Assembly (NCBI GenBank): GCA_004297865.1
Contig: SCSO01000263.1
Location: 1-6,434, forward strand
Length of the DNA: 6,434 bases
Source: Legionella sp.
GTDB taxonomy: Bacteria > Pseudomonadota > Gammaproteobacteria > Legionellales > Legionellaceae
Reading direction: 5' to 3'
Shown here in pieces: positions 1-5,844 of the stretch. The position numbers and the translations under genes were made by a program. Numbering within the stretch: position 1 is the first letter of the stretch; the number at the start of each line of letters is the position of its first letter. Below the pieces are notes generated by a model. The model saw only the letters and a program-made list of their open reading frames with translations, did no database searches and had not been told where the DNA came from.

Positions 1-1704
1 CAACGTTTCAACACCTATTGGCAATGGTATCAACAACTCCCTCTCAATCCCAATCAAGAATTCATTGAATTTATCCAAGGCACTACCCCGCTCTCGAATA
101 AGCTACGTGATAAATGGTTATACGAATTGGCACGCATCAAAGACTGGACAAAGTATGATCTCTATTATCAACCCAGTAATGATATTAATTTAGTCTGTTA
201 TGAACAAATAGCACGTTTCAATTTAGGCCGCACCAAAGAAGCGCTTAAAGACTCCACTCCCATTTGGTTAACCGGGGAATCGCGTCCGCAAGCTTGTAAT
301 ACCCTGTTTGATGTATTGTTAAAAAACGAAGATTTCGATCAGAATTTAATTACTCAACGCATTAATTTGGCGCTGGATAAGCGCAATGTGCAACTGGCTC
401 GTTATTTATTAAAGCAATACAAAAAACCGCATCTGGCAGAAGTGGATACTTTAACTGCTATTCATCTCAATCCTCTGAGCATTAACAAATTGCCACGTCA
501 ATCTTTTAATAATGATATTTATCTCTACGCTTTGAAACGCTTAGTATCCATGAACATGGATCAAGCGTTGAAGGTCTGGGATCAATTCAAAAGCAAGCAA
601 TGGATGGATGAAAAACATCAGCAAGCTTTCTTTGCACATGTGGCGCTTTATAAAGCCATGCGTAATCATGCCGATGCAGCGGATTGGTTTGCGAAAATTA
701 AACCCCAATATTACAACGACGTTTTGCTCGATTGGCAAATTCGTTTCGCAATTAAGCGTCATGACTGGCAACAAGTTGAAAAATTAATTAACCAATCTAA
801 AAATAAAGAAACTCCAGCATGGCAATATTGGTTAGCACGTGCTCAAGAGGCACAAGGTAAAAAAGAAGAGTCTAAGATATTATATGAATCTTTGTCGAAA
901 ACGCGACAATATTATGGTTTTCTTGCTAGTATTCGCCTCCATAAAAAGCCGAGCTTCGCACACGAAAAAGCCACTACTAATCTAGATGTATTAAAACCTT
1001 ATCAAAGCATTTTAGATCAAATCAGAACTTTATATTTGAGTAAGCAAATTTTACAAGCATCCAGGTTACTCTGTGATTTTATTAGCGAGCTACCCAAGAA
1101 TGAAGCCAGTGCTTTATTATATTGGGTGGATAATGAATTACAATGGCATGGTAAATCGGTGTTTTTAAGTAATAACGACACCTTTGCGAATCAATTGAGC
1201 TTGCGTTTTCCTTTGGCTTACAAAGACACGGTTAAGCACTTCGCTAAAAAATATGCCATCGCTCCGGAATTTGTGTACGCCATTATTCGTCAAGAAAGTG
1301 GTTTTAGAGAAGATGTGACTTCTTCTGCAGGCGCTTTAGGCTTAATGCAAGTCATGCCGAGAACTGCTAGTGTGGTGTCCAAAGCAGATAAAATTCCTTA
1401 TAACCATCCCAAACAGTTATATCTTTCACAAAAGAATATCAATATTGGTATTGCCTATTTGCAACAATTGTCCAAGCGTTTTCGTTACCACCCAGTCTTG
1501 GTCGCTGCTGCTTATAATGCCGGACCACGCCAGGTAGTGTTTTGGCTAAATGCTTATCCAACTAAAGAAATAGACGAATGGATTGAAACCTTACCCTGGG
1601 CAGAAACCAGAAACTATCTTAAAAATGTGATGGCTTTTTATGTGGTTTATCAATATCGCTTAGAGCAAAAGCCAGATTTGAGCGTGTTTTTAGCCCCTTT
1701 ATAG
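1..1704 (+). CDS. slt: Soluble lytic murein transglycosylase Slt (5'-truncated by window edge)
   Basis: Periplasmic exo-lytic transglycosylase that cleaves the MurNAc-GlcNAc bond of peptidoglycan and leaves 1,6-anhydro-MurNAc ends. The frame is open from base 1 (reading Q-R-F-N-T-Y-W...), giving 567 visible residues. The signal peptide and roughly the first 80 residues of the about 645-residue E. coli-type protein lie outside. Visible residues 1 to about 400 match the alpha-superhelical U and L domains, including WLTGESRPQAC, which parallels WLTGKSQPNAC in E. coli Slt70. The lysozyme-like C domain starts near residue 403 (FPLAY). It has the catalytic Glu at visible residue 432 in RQESGF, then GLMQVMP (447-453), INIG, AAYNAGP (503-509) and ETRNYLKNV. 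The TTG at 127 lies inside the alpha-helical domain and is not the start. Stop TAG is at 1702-1704, and a palindromic repeat follows 8 bp later. No frameshift or missing catalytic residue is visible. Confidence 0.97.
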   Translation, partial: QRFNTYWQWYQQLPLNPNQEFIEFIQGTTPLSNKLRDKWLYELARIKDWTKYDLYYQPSNDINLVCYEQIARFNLGRTKEALKDSTPIWLTGESRPQACNTLFDVLLKNEDFDQNLITQRINLALDKRNVQLARYLLKQYKKPHLAEVDTLTAIHLNPLSINKLPRQSFNNDIYLYALKRLVSMNMDQALKVWDQFKSKQWMDEKHQQAFFAHVALYKAMRNHADAADWFAKIKPQYYNDVLLDWQIRFAIKRHDWQQVEKLINQSKNKETPAWQYWLARAQEAQGKKEESKILYESLSKTRQYYGFLASIRLHKKPSFAHEKATTNLDVLKPYQSILDQIRTLYLSKQILQASRLLCDFISELPKNEASALLYWVDNELQWHGKSVFLSNNDTFANQLSLRFPLAYKDTVKHFAKKYAIAPEFVYAIIRQESGFREDVTSSAGALGLMQVMPRTASVVSKADKIPYNHPKQLYLSQKNINIGIAYLQQLSKRFRYHPVLVAAAYNAGPRQVVFWLNAYPTKEIDEWIETLPWAETRNYLKNVMAFYVVYQYRLEQKPDLSVFLAPL

Positions 1705-1712
1705 AGACCGGA

Positions 1713-1750
1713 CGTAGCCTGTATTAGACGAAGTCGTAATACAGGCTACG
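1713..1750. repeat. Palindromic dispersed repeat, copy 1
   Basis: A perfect 14-bp inverted repeat: CGTAGCCTGTATTA at 1713-1726 pairs with 1737-1750 around a 10-base loop (1727-1736), which itself contains GAC/GTC. The last 33 bases of its reverse complement are identical to 3951-3983, so this is one element present twice in the window in opposite orientation. It begins 8 bp after the slt stop, a typical position for REP-like intergenic palindromes, and could stabilise the slt mRNA 3' end or end transcription. No T-run follows, so a classic intrinsic terminator is not supported. Confidence 0.9.
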
Positions 1751-1822
1751 CTCCTATAAAGAATTCTCAATTGCCACCTGAAACCGTTTGCTATATTGGT
1801 GGATTATATGTAACAACTTAGC

Positions 1823-1981
1823 CTATCGCTCGCTAGAATCATTAGTAGAAACGGCATCACCTATTTGCTCGCTAGGAACATCCGTAGAAACAGCTTCGCC
1901 TATTCTCCCAGTATTATCAGTGCTGCAACTAACAAATAATACTGACGAAAAAACTAAACCTAAAAACAGTAATTTCTTCAT
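1823..1981 (-). CDS. Small putative lipoprotein with two 13-residue repeats
   Basis: A 52-residue protein starting at the ATG whose first base is 1981, preceded by a good Shine-Dalgarno AAAGGGG with 5-nt spacing. An in-frame ATG at 2032 would add 17 residues in front of the signal peptide and lacks such a site, so the shorter form is preferred. Residues 1-19 form a type II signal peptide (MKKLLFLGL, hydrophobic core, then LFVSC), with Cys20 as the predicted lipidated residue. The lipobox is slightly atypical (Phe at -3) but fits the relaxed PROSITE lipobox pattern as remembered. The mature part is only 33 residues, of which 26 are two imperfect tandem copies, IGEAVSTDVPSEQ and IGDAVSTNDSSER. 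I recognise no family. It resembles small entericidin-like or orphan envelope lipoproteins in size only. It is transcribed divergently from the 580-residue gene. Confidence 0.68.
   Translation of the reverse strand: MKKLLFLGLVFSSVLFVSCSTDNTGRIGEAVSTDVPSEQIGDAVSTNDSSER
1826..1903 (-). repeat. Two imperfect tandem 39-bp repeats within the small lipoprotein gene
   Basis: Units at 1865-1903 and 1826-1864 each encode 13 residues beginning Ile-Gly-(Glu/Asp)-Ala-Val-Ser-Thr and ending Ser-Glu-(Gln/Arg) or its variant. Conservation is strongest over the first seven codons. A rudimentary third unit start (AGCGAGCGATAGGC on the minus strand) runs across the stop codon at 1823-1825. Confidence 0.8.
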
Positions 1982-1986
1982 GATAA

Positions 1987-1993
1987 CCCCTTT
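1987..1993 (-). promoter_or_regulatory. Ribosome binding site of the small lipoprotein gene
   Basis: The minus strand reads AAAGGGG, followed by TTATC and then ATG at 1981-1979. This spacing decides the start in favour of the 52-residue form, because the in-frame ATG at 2032 has only T- and A-rich sequence upstream. Confidence 0.75.
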
Positions 1994-2138
1994 GAATAGT
2001 TTACTTATTAAGAATAGACCAACTTTGATCAAATAAAAGACAAAAAAATTTATCCTATTGATTATTAGAAATAAAACCGAACTATAAATAAATGTAGGTT
2101 GGTCCGTGAAACCGTGCTAAAGCTGGCCTTTTAATGCC

Positions 2139-2159
2139 CTTAATAAAGCCTTAAGAATT
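2139..2159 (+). promoter_or_regulatory. PmrA-like response-regulator box
   Basis: The sequence contains two exact CTTAA half-sites, at 2139-2143 and 2150-2154, 11 bp apart start to start (CTTAATAAA, GC, CTTAAGAAT). From memory, the Legionella PmrA consensus is two cTTAATATT repeats separated by 2 bp, and the Coxiella form is CTTAA-N2-TT-N2-CTTAA. Here both half-sites and the spacing fit and the central TT is AA. The box ends 11 bp before a -10-like hexamer, as expected for an OmpR-family activator replacing a -35 element. PmrA itself is not in the window, so the regulator assignment is inference. Confidence 0.5.
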
Positions 2160-2165
2160 ATCGAT

Positions 2166-2171
2166 TAAAAT
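2166..2171 (+). promoter_or_regulatory. Candidate -10 element for the 580-residue gene
   Basis: TAAAAT matches five of six positions of TATAAT. It lies 11 bp after the second CTTAA half-site and has no good -35 hexamer at the usual distance, as expected for an activator-dependent promoter. Transcription would start near 2178 and give a leader of about 20 nt. No clear Shine-Dalgarno lies before the ATG at 2201. Confidence 0.4.
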
Positions 2172-2200
2172 ATACGCACTTTCACTTTAAGCTGTTATCA

Positions 2201-3943
2201 ATGACTAATTTTAATTTTAGAGCCAGAGCTGAATTAAAGAAAAACCAATTAGAATGGGAAAAAAAGAATCAATTTACTCCTAGAGAAATTCAAGAAATCA
2301 CCCAACAAGCCCTAGAAAATATAAAAAAATATCAAGCAGATATGGAAAAAAGTATCGCAGGACAGCTTGATTATTACCAAACTGTATATAAAGCACTTTA
2401 TAACTATCAGGAAGCACTCTGGAACAGTAAGAACTGGTGGCAAAAGTTCATAAGTTTCTTTGGTTTTATTACGCCAGAGGAAAGAGGTTTACAAAATGTA
2501 ATAAATGAAAGCAAGGAAAAAATAAATGAAAACCAAGAAAAACATAGAGCTGTTCATATCCCCATATGGTATTTACGTGTTTTAGACTTCTTCGGTATTG
2601 ATTTAAAAAACTATTTATCCTTTTCTGGTTATTCTGATTTAGGCGATGATATGAAATTAAAGTATCTTTCCCATCATCTTATGGGAAGCACTAATTTAAA
2701 TCATTATAAAGAATTACAAGGAAATAGTTTCTCCCAGGCTTACCAAAACTTCATTGATGATATCAATGAATTCCTCAACGAAAATAGCTTAGACAATTCT
2801 ACTAGAGAAGAATTAGCCGAGTTATTAAATAAATTGAATCAGAGTACCGTCTTGACCAAAGAAATTGAATACGCAGAAGTACTGAATCATTTATCTGATC
2901 ATATAGAGAACGATAAGCTATTAGACGATTACGCTTTTAGCGTAACTAAATCCCTCACAAATTTACCAAATGGTGAGACTCTTATTATTCCACATGGCTC
3001 TAAATCGAAGGGCTCAGCACATGCCATTGTTGTCGAATTTAAAAAAATTAGCGATGGCGAGTGTGAATTAAGAATCTTTGATACATCAGGTAGCACAGAA
3101 TTAACAAGTTTTGGTACCCAGGTACGTTCATTAATAGCCCAAGATAAAACTCGTCCAGTAAAGAAGACTACTCCTTTATTTATTAGTAATTTGGCTAATA
3201 ATTCATTTATTAACGATTTAGTTAGTCCTCTTTTTTTATTCCAAAATAACAATATAAGCATAGAAGAAATGAACAAGCTTTTTGTTGATTTGATGGATAA
3301 TAATCAATTAATTGATGACGACACCCAATTAACTTTACAAACCAATGGCACCTGCGCCCACTCTTCCTTACAAGCTTGGTTTAAAACCAGAGTAAGCCCA
3401 CAAACAGAAGCATTGTTTAATAGCTTTATAGTTAAACGTGCCCTAGAGCGTTTGAATGTAATCCATGATGAACATTTAAAATCCCCGGTTAAGCATATTG
3501 ATTTGGCTGCACAATATAATCACCAGAAAGAAATGTACGGTGATTTAAAATCTGCTGGTGAAAAAACTGTAGCTGAAGCTGCGAAACGATTAGCTAAGTG
3601 TAAAGAGAGCTTAGATGTTGAGTATCCCAGACTTAAAAACGATTTGACCGCTTTACTGAACAAGAAAGGTAAATCATTAGATGCGATTGCCAATCTTTCT
3701 GAGTATTCGGAGAAAAAACTTCGCGGTAATAAACTTAGCGATTATGAAAAAAGAATGGTTCAATCCGCAGACACATGGAGTCCTATTCCTCGCAATACCA
3801 TAGCACAAAATGGATTATTTGCTTTCTTTAGCACCGTTGAAAACCCTTATGCAAGTTTAAGTGATCGAGCGCAGAAAGCTATTATTGCTAAGAAATTAGC
3901 TGCCTATGAAACATTTAATCAAAATAGTGCGAAATTGATTTAA
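2201..3943 (+). CDS. Orphan 580-residue protein, candidate type IV effector with cysteine-protease-like motif
   Basis: I do not recognise the family. Start ATG 2201 is the only ATG, GTG or TTG between the upstream in-frame stop (2144-2146) and codon 48; no strong Shine-Dalgarno is visible. There is no signal peptide. Residues 7-75 are charged, probably helical or coiled-coil, followed by an aromatic stretch (NWWQKFISFFGF, 78-89). The central part contains ETLIIPHGS (259-267), GSAHAIVVEF (271-280), RIFDTSG (291-297) and QTNGTCAHSSLQAWF (380-394). His274, Asp294, Gln380 and Cys385 occur in the order of CE-clan cysteine proteases and YopJ-type acetyltransferases; His-Asp spacing (20) is normal, but Asp-Cys (91) is longer than in Ulp1 or YopJ (about 45-50, from memory). 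The C-terminal third is Lys/Glu-rich helix. A PmrA-like box lies upstream. Effector status and enzymatic activity are inferences; existence of the gene is secure. Confidence 0.93.
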   Translation: MTNFNFRARAELKKNQLEWEKKNQFTPREIQEITQQALENIKKYQADMEKSIAGQLDYYQTVYKALYNYQEALWNSKNWWQKFISFFGFITPEERGLQNVINESKEKINENQEKHRAVHIPIWYLRVLDFFGIDLKNYLSFSGYSDLGDDMKLKYLSHHLMGSTNLNHYKELQGNSFSQAYQNFIDDINEFLNENSLDNSTREELAELLNKLNQSTVLTKEIEYAEVLNHLSDHIENDKLLDDYAFSVTKSLTNLPNGETLIIPHGSKSKGSAHAIVVEFKKISDGECELRIFDTSGSTELTSFGTQVRSLIAQDKTRPVKKTTPLFISNLANNSFINDLVSPLFLFQNNNISIEEMNKLFVDLMDNNQLIDDDTQLTLQTNGTCAHSSLQAWFKTRVSPQTEALFNSFIVKRALERLNVIHDEHLKSPVKHIDLAAQYNHQKEMYGDLKSAGEKTVAEAAKRLAKCKESLDVEYPRLKNDLTALLNKKGKSLDAIANLSEYSEKKLRGNKLSDYEKRMVQSADTWSPIPRNTIAQNGLFAFFSTVENPYASLSDRAQKAIIAKKLAAYETFNQNSAKLI

Positions 3944-3950
3944 GGGTGGT

Positions 3951-3983
3951 CCTGTATTACGACTTCGTCTAATACAGGCTACG
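3951..3983. repeat. Palindromic dispersed repeat, copy 2 (inverted and 5-bp shortened)
   Basis: Thirty-three bases identical to the reverse complement of 1713-1745. The perfect stem is 9 bp (3951-3959 with 3970-3978, CCTGTATTA). The outer CGTAG of the left arm is absent and replaced by GTGGT, whereas the right arm keeps CTACG. It starts 7 bp after the stop of the 580-residue gene and lies between convergent genes, so it could act as a bidirectional transcription barrier. Confidence 0.9.
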
Positions 3984-3992
3984 TTTTGCGGG

Positions 3993-4012
3993 ATTCCCGT
4001 TAACGCGGGAAT
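3993..4012. repeat. Second palindrome of the ATTCCCG...CGGGAAT type
   Basis: A stem of 7 perfect pairs (ATTCCCG 3993-3999 with CGGGAAT 4006-4012) plus a T-G pair, around a 4-base loop. The wider text, GGGATTCCCG to CGGGAATGAC, is a type of REP-like intergenic palindrome common in many proteobacterial genomes. It sits 9 bp from the preceding repeat, so the convergent intergenic region is nearly all repeat. Confidence 0.7.
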
Positions 4013-4042
4013 GACCAAGAATGATTCCCACCCCAATAAAGA

Positions 4043-4528
4043 TTATTTATCTTTGTGAACCACATAAATCAATACCGCCAACATGGTGATGAATATTTGA
4101 AACGCTGCCCCAATAGCGCTGTTTAATACCGGGGACATCCAAATACCAAACCACTCACCGCCAATGGACATAAACAAAACATTCCAAGTCAAAAAGCCTA
4201 AGGTCAAACCTGCAATAGCCCATTTTTTATTCTGGTTAAAGAGTTGCGGTTCTTTTCTAGCGTGAAATAATTGCCAAGCCCCAAAAGCGCACAACAAACC
4301 CGTAAGCGCTTCGCTGCACACTATAATGATAAAAGCTAATTGTTGTAAGATGGGCGAAGTGATTGCCCGATAAGAAATCGTTGAATTAGGGAAAATATCT
4401 TTCATTTCTAAAGCGCGCGTCACTGCGGGAAAATTAGCCGCCCAATCCGTAATATTGCCAAAAACGGCGAGTAAACAATAAAAGCTCATGGCTAAAACTA
4501 ACCATATTTTCGAAGTACGAGTATTCAT
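4043..4528 (-). CDS. DUF2165 family small integral membrane protein
   Basis: A 161-residue inner-membrane protein with four predicted membrane segments at about residues 9-27, 62-88, 102-124 and 136-158. It matches DUF2165 as remembered: an N-terminal segment followed by N-x-T/x-D-W (here NITDW, 25-29), a short loop with an E-M-K-D/S-M-D-like turn and F-P, then YRAITSP and a second segment with an embedded SEALTG. No biochemical function is established for the family. The start is supported by AAAAGGA 6 nt upstream of the ATG. It begins 26 bp after the ugpB stop on the same strand, so it is probably co-transcribed with ugpQ and ugpB; a role linked to that transporter is speculation. It converges with the 580-residue gene across a repeat-filled 99-bp gap. 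Confidence 0.9.
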   Translation of the reverse strand: MNTRTSKIWLVLAMSFYCLLAVFGNITDWAANFPAVTRALEMKDIFPNSTISYRAITSPILQQLAFIIIVCSEALTGLLCAFGAWQLFHARKEPQLFNQNKKWAIAGLTLGFLTWNVLFMSIGGEWFGIWMSPVLNSAIGAAFQIFITMLAVLIYVVHKDK

Positions 4529-4534
4529 TGAATT

Positions 4535-4541
4535 TCCTTTT
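4535..4541 (-). promoter_or_regulatory. Ribosome binding site of the DUF2165 gene
   Basis: AAAAGGA on the minus strand, 6 nt before the ATG at 4528. It lies in the 26-bp gap after ugpB, so the gene can be translated independently on a shared transcript. Confidence 0.7.
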
Positions 4542-4554
4542 CTTAAATAATAAC

Positions 4555-5844
4555 TTACAACAGCTTCCCTTTTTTCTCCGTATTACGCGAAAAACGGAAT
4601 AAAATATGATTTGAACGAGCAGTAGCTTCCGCTAAAGCTTGCTGCGCACTAATCAAACCTGCGAACATTGCTTCTAATGCCTCATCATTAATAGTACGTA
4701 TTTGATTTTCTGGTCCCTCATTTTTAATACGCGCACTGTGTGAATGATCCTCTAAATCAGTTTTAGCAATCTGTAAAGCAGGATGCTCACTGGATTTAAC
4801 GATATCCGCGTAAATCCCTTTAAGACCAATAGGCAAGTACCCTGTATGTGCATGCCAACGTTTTTGTACTTCAGGTTGAGCGATAAAAGCAAAAAATTGT
4901 GCTATCCCACGATAATGCTCCTTGCTTTGCCCGCCGACAGCCCATACAGCAGCACCACCCGCTACATTAGCATGCCGAACTTTACTGATTTCCGTATCTA
5001 GGGGCATAGGAGCCACACCTAGACGAAAGGAAACCATAGCCGATAAGCTATTGTATGAACCGGAAGATTGGCTGAATAAAGGACAGACACCGCTGGTAAA
5101 TAAAATTGTCGCATCATCAATCCTCCCCCCATAACGAAAATACTCCTGTTCATGCCAACGTTTTAAACGAGCAAAATGATGAACCAAAGCAGGGGTATTA
5201 AAGACAGCGCGGGTAGGTTGTGATTGGGTAATAGGTAAACCATGAATAGCTAAAAAGGATTCAAATAAAATCCATCCAGGATTCGCAGTAGTATAGGTAC
5301 ACTCATAACCGGCTTTCTTAATTTTAGCAGCCAACACTTCCATTTCTGCCCATGTCTTTGGAAAATTCTGACGGTCATATCCCACTTTCGCCAAAATATC
5401 GAGATTATAATAAAGCACTGGTGCGGAGAGATTAAAGGGCATACCCATTAATTGACCATCTTTACTATAAAACTCGCGTACGGTTTGAATAAAATCTTGT
5501 TGGGGTAAGGTCATGCCTTGCTCTCGCATCAACTCGTCCACTGGCTTAATGACTCCAGCAGGAGAGGTCATGATAGCGGTGCCTACTTCGTAAACTTGGA
5601 CAATATCTGGTGCTTGATGCGCACGGAATGCAGCCGCAAAACTGGTTAGGGTTTCAATATAATTGCCTTTGTATACCGCACGAATAAAATAATCTTTTTG
5701 GCTATGATTAAAATCATCCACTAATAAACGAACCTCATCCCCTAAATGACCGGCCATGCCATGCCAAAAAACCAATTCGACAGGCTTAGCCCAGACAGGG
5801 AAAGAGCAAAAAATTGCAAAGCAATAAGGGAGGAATTTTTTCAT
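4555..5844 (-). CDS. ugpB: Glycerol-3-phosphate ABC transporter substrate-binding protein UgpB
   Basis: Periplasmic solute-binding protein (429 residues, E. coli about 438) that delivers sn-glycerol-3-phosphate or glycerophosphodiesters to the UgpAEC importer. A Sec signal peptide covers residues 1-19 with likely cleavage after VWA. The ligand residues known for E. coli UgpB (precursor numbering, from memory) have counterparts: Tyr62 in YKGNY (Tyr65), Glu86 in QVYEVGTA (Glu89), Ser140 in NLSAPVLYYN (Ser144), SSGS at 260-263 (Ser270 region), Gly296-297 in AGGA (Gly307), Tyr336 in TGYLP (Tyr346) and Arg383 in NQIR (Arg397). That pocket makes UgpB far more likely than a general sugar-binding protein. 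The start ATG overlaps the ugpQ stop (ATGA, 5841-5844) with no strong Shine-Dalgarno, so translation is probably coupled to ugpQ. ugpA, ugpE and ugpC are not in the window. Confidence 0.96.
   Translation of the reverse strand: MKKFLPYCFAIFCSFPVWAKPVELVFWHGMAGHLGDEVRLLVDDFNHSQKDYFIRAVYKGNYIETLTSFAAAFRAHQAPDIVQVYEVGTAIMTSPAGVIKPVDELMREQGMTLPQQDFIQTVREFYSKDGQLMGMPFNLSAPVLYYNLDILAKVGYDRQNFPKTWAEMEVLAAKIKKAGYECTYTTANPGWILFESFLAIHGLPITQSQPTRAVFNTPALVHHFARLKRWHEQEYFRYGGRIDDATILFTSGVCPLFSQSSGSYNSLSAMVSFRLGVAPMPLDTEISKVRHANVAGGAAVWAVGGQSKEHYRGIAQFFAFIAQPEVQKRWHAHTGYLPIGLKGIYADIVKSSEHPALQIAKTDLEDHSHSARIKNEGPENQIRTINDEALEAMFAGLISAQQALAEATARSNHILFRFSRNTEKKGKLL

Noticed and set aside
541..774. Minus-strand 77-residue open frame inside slt
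   Set aside because: Antisense to a conserved coding region with no recognisable protein feature; a shadow frame.
127..1704. TTG at 127 as the start of slt
   Set aside because: The frame is open to base 1 and the upstream residues continue the Slt alpha-helical domain; the gene is cut by the window edge.
1774..1802. CCACC/GGTGG inverted repeat as terminator of slt or the lipoprotein gene
   Set aside because: Only five pairs with a 19-base loop and no T-run; indistinguishable from chance.
1823..2032. Longer 69-residue start for the small lipoprotein
   Set aside because: It would put 17 residues, including a second hydrophobic stretch, before the signal peptide and has no Shine-Dalgarno; the internal ATG has AAAGGGG at 5-nt spacing.
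1788..2036. Plus-strand 82-residue open frame
   Set aside because: It is antisense to the small lipoprotein, its apparent repeats are the mirror of the lipoprotein repeats, and it shows no credible start site or domain.
2432..2470. Aromatic stretch NWWQKFISFFGFI of the 580-residue protein as a membrane segment
   Set aside because: Too short and interrupted by Gln and Lys; more likely an amphipathic helix or buried core.
2929..3276. Minus-strand 115-residue open frame inside the 580-residue gene
   Set aside because: Antisense shadow; the plus-strand frame is far longer and contains the structured motifs.
3851..3943. C-terminal E-block type Dot/Icm secretion signal in the 580-residue protein
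   Set aside because: The last 30 residues contain few acidic residues, so a classic E-block is not seen; this neither proves nor excludes secretion.
4783..5134. Two plus-strand open frames of 70-72 residues inside ugpB
   Set aside because: Both lie antisense to well-conserved UgpB sequence and have no family resemblance.
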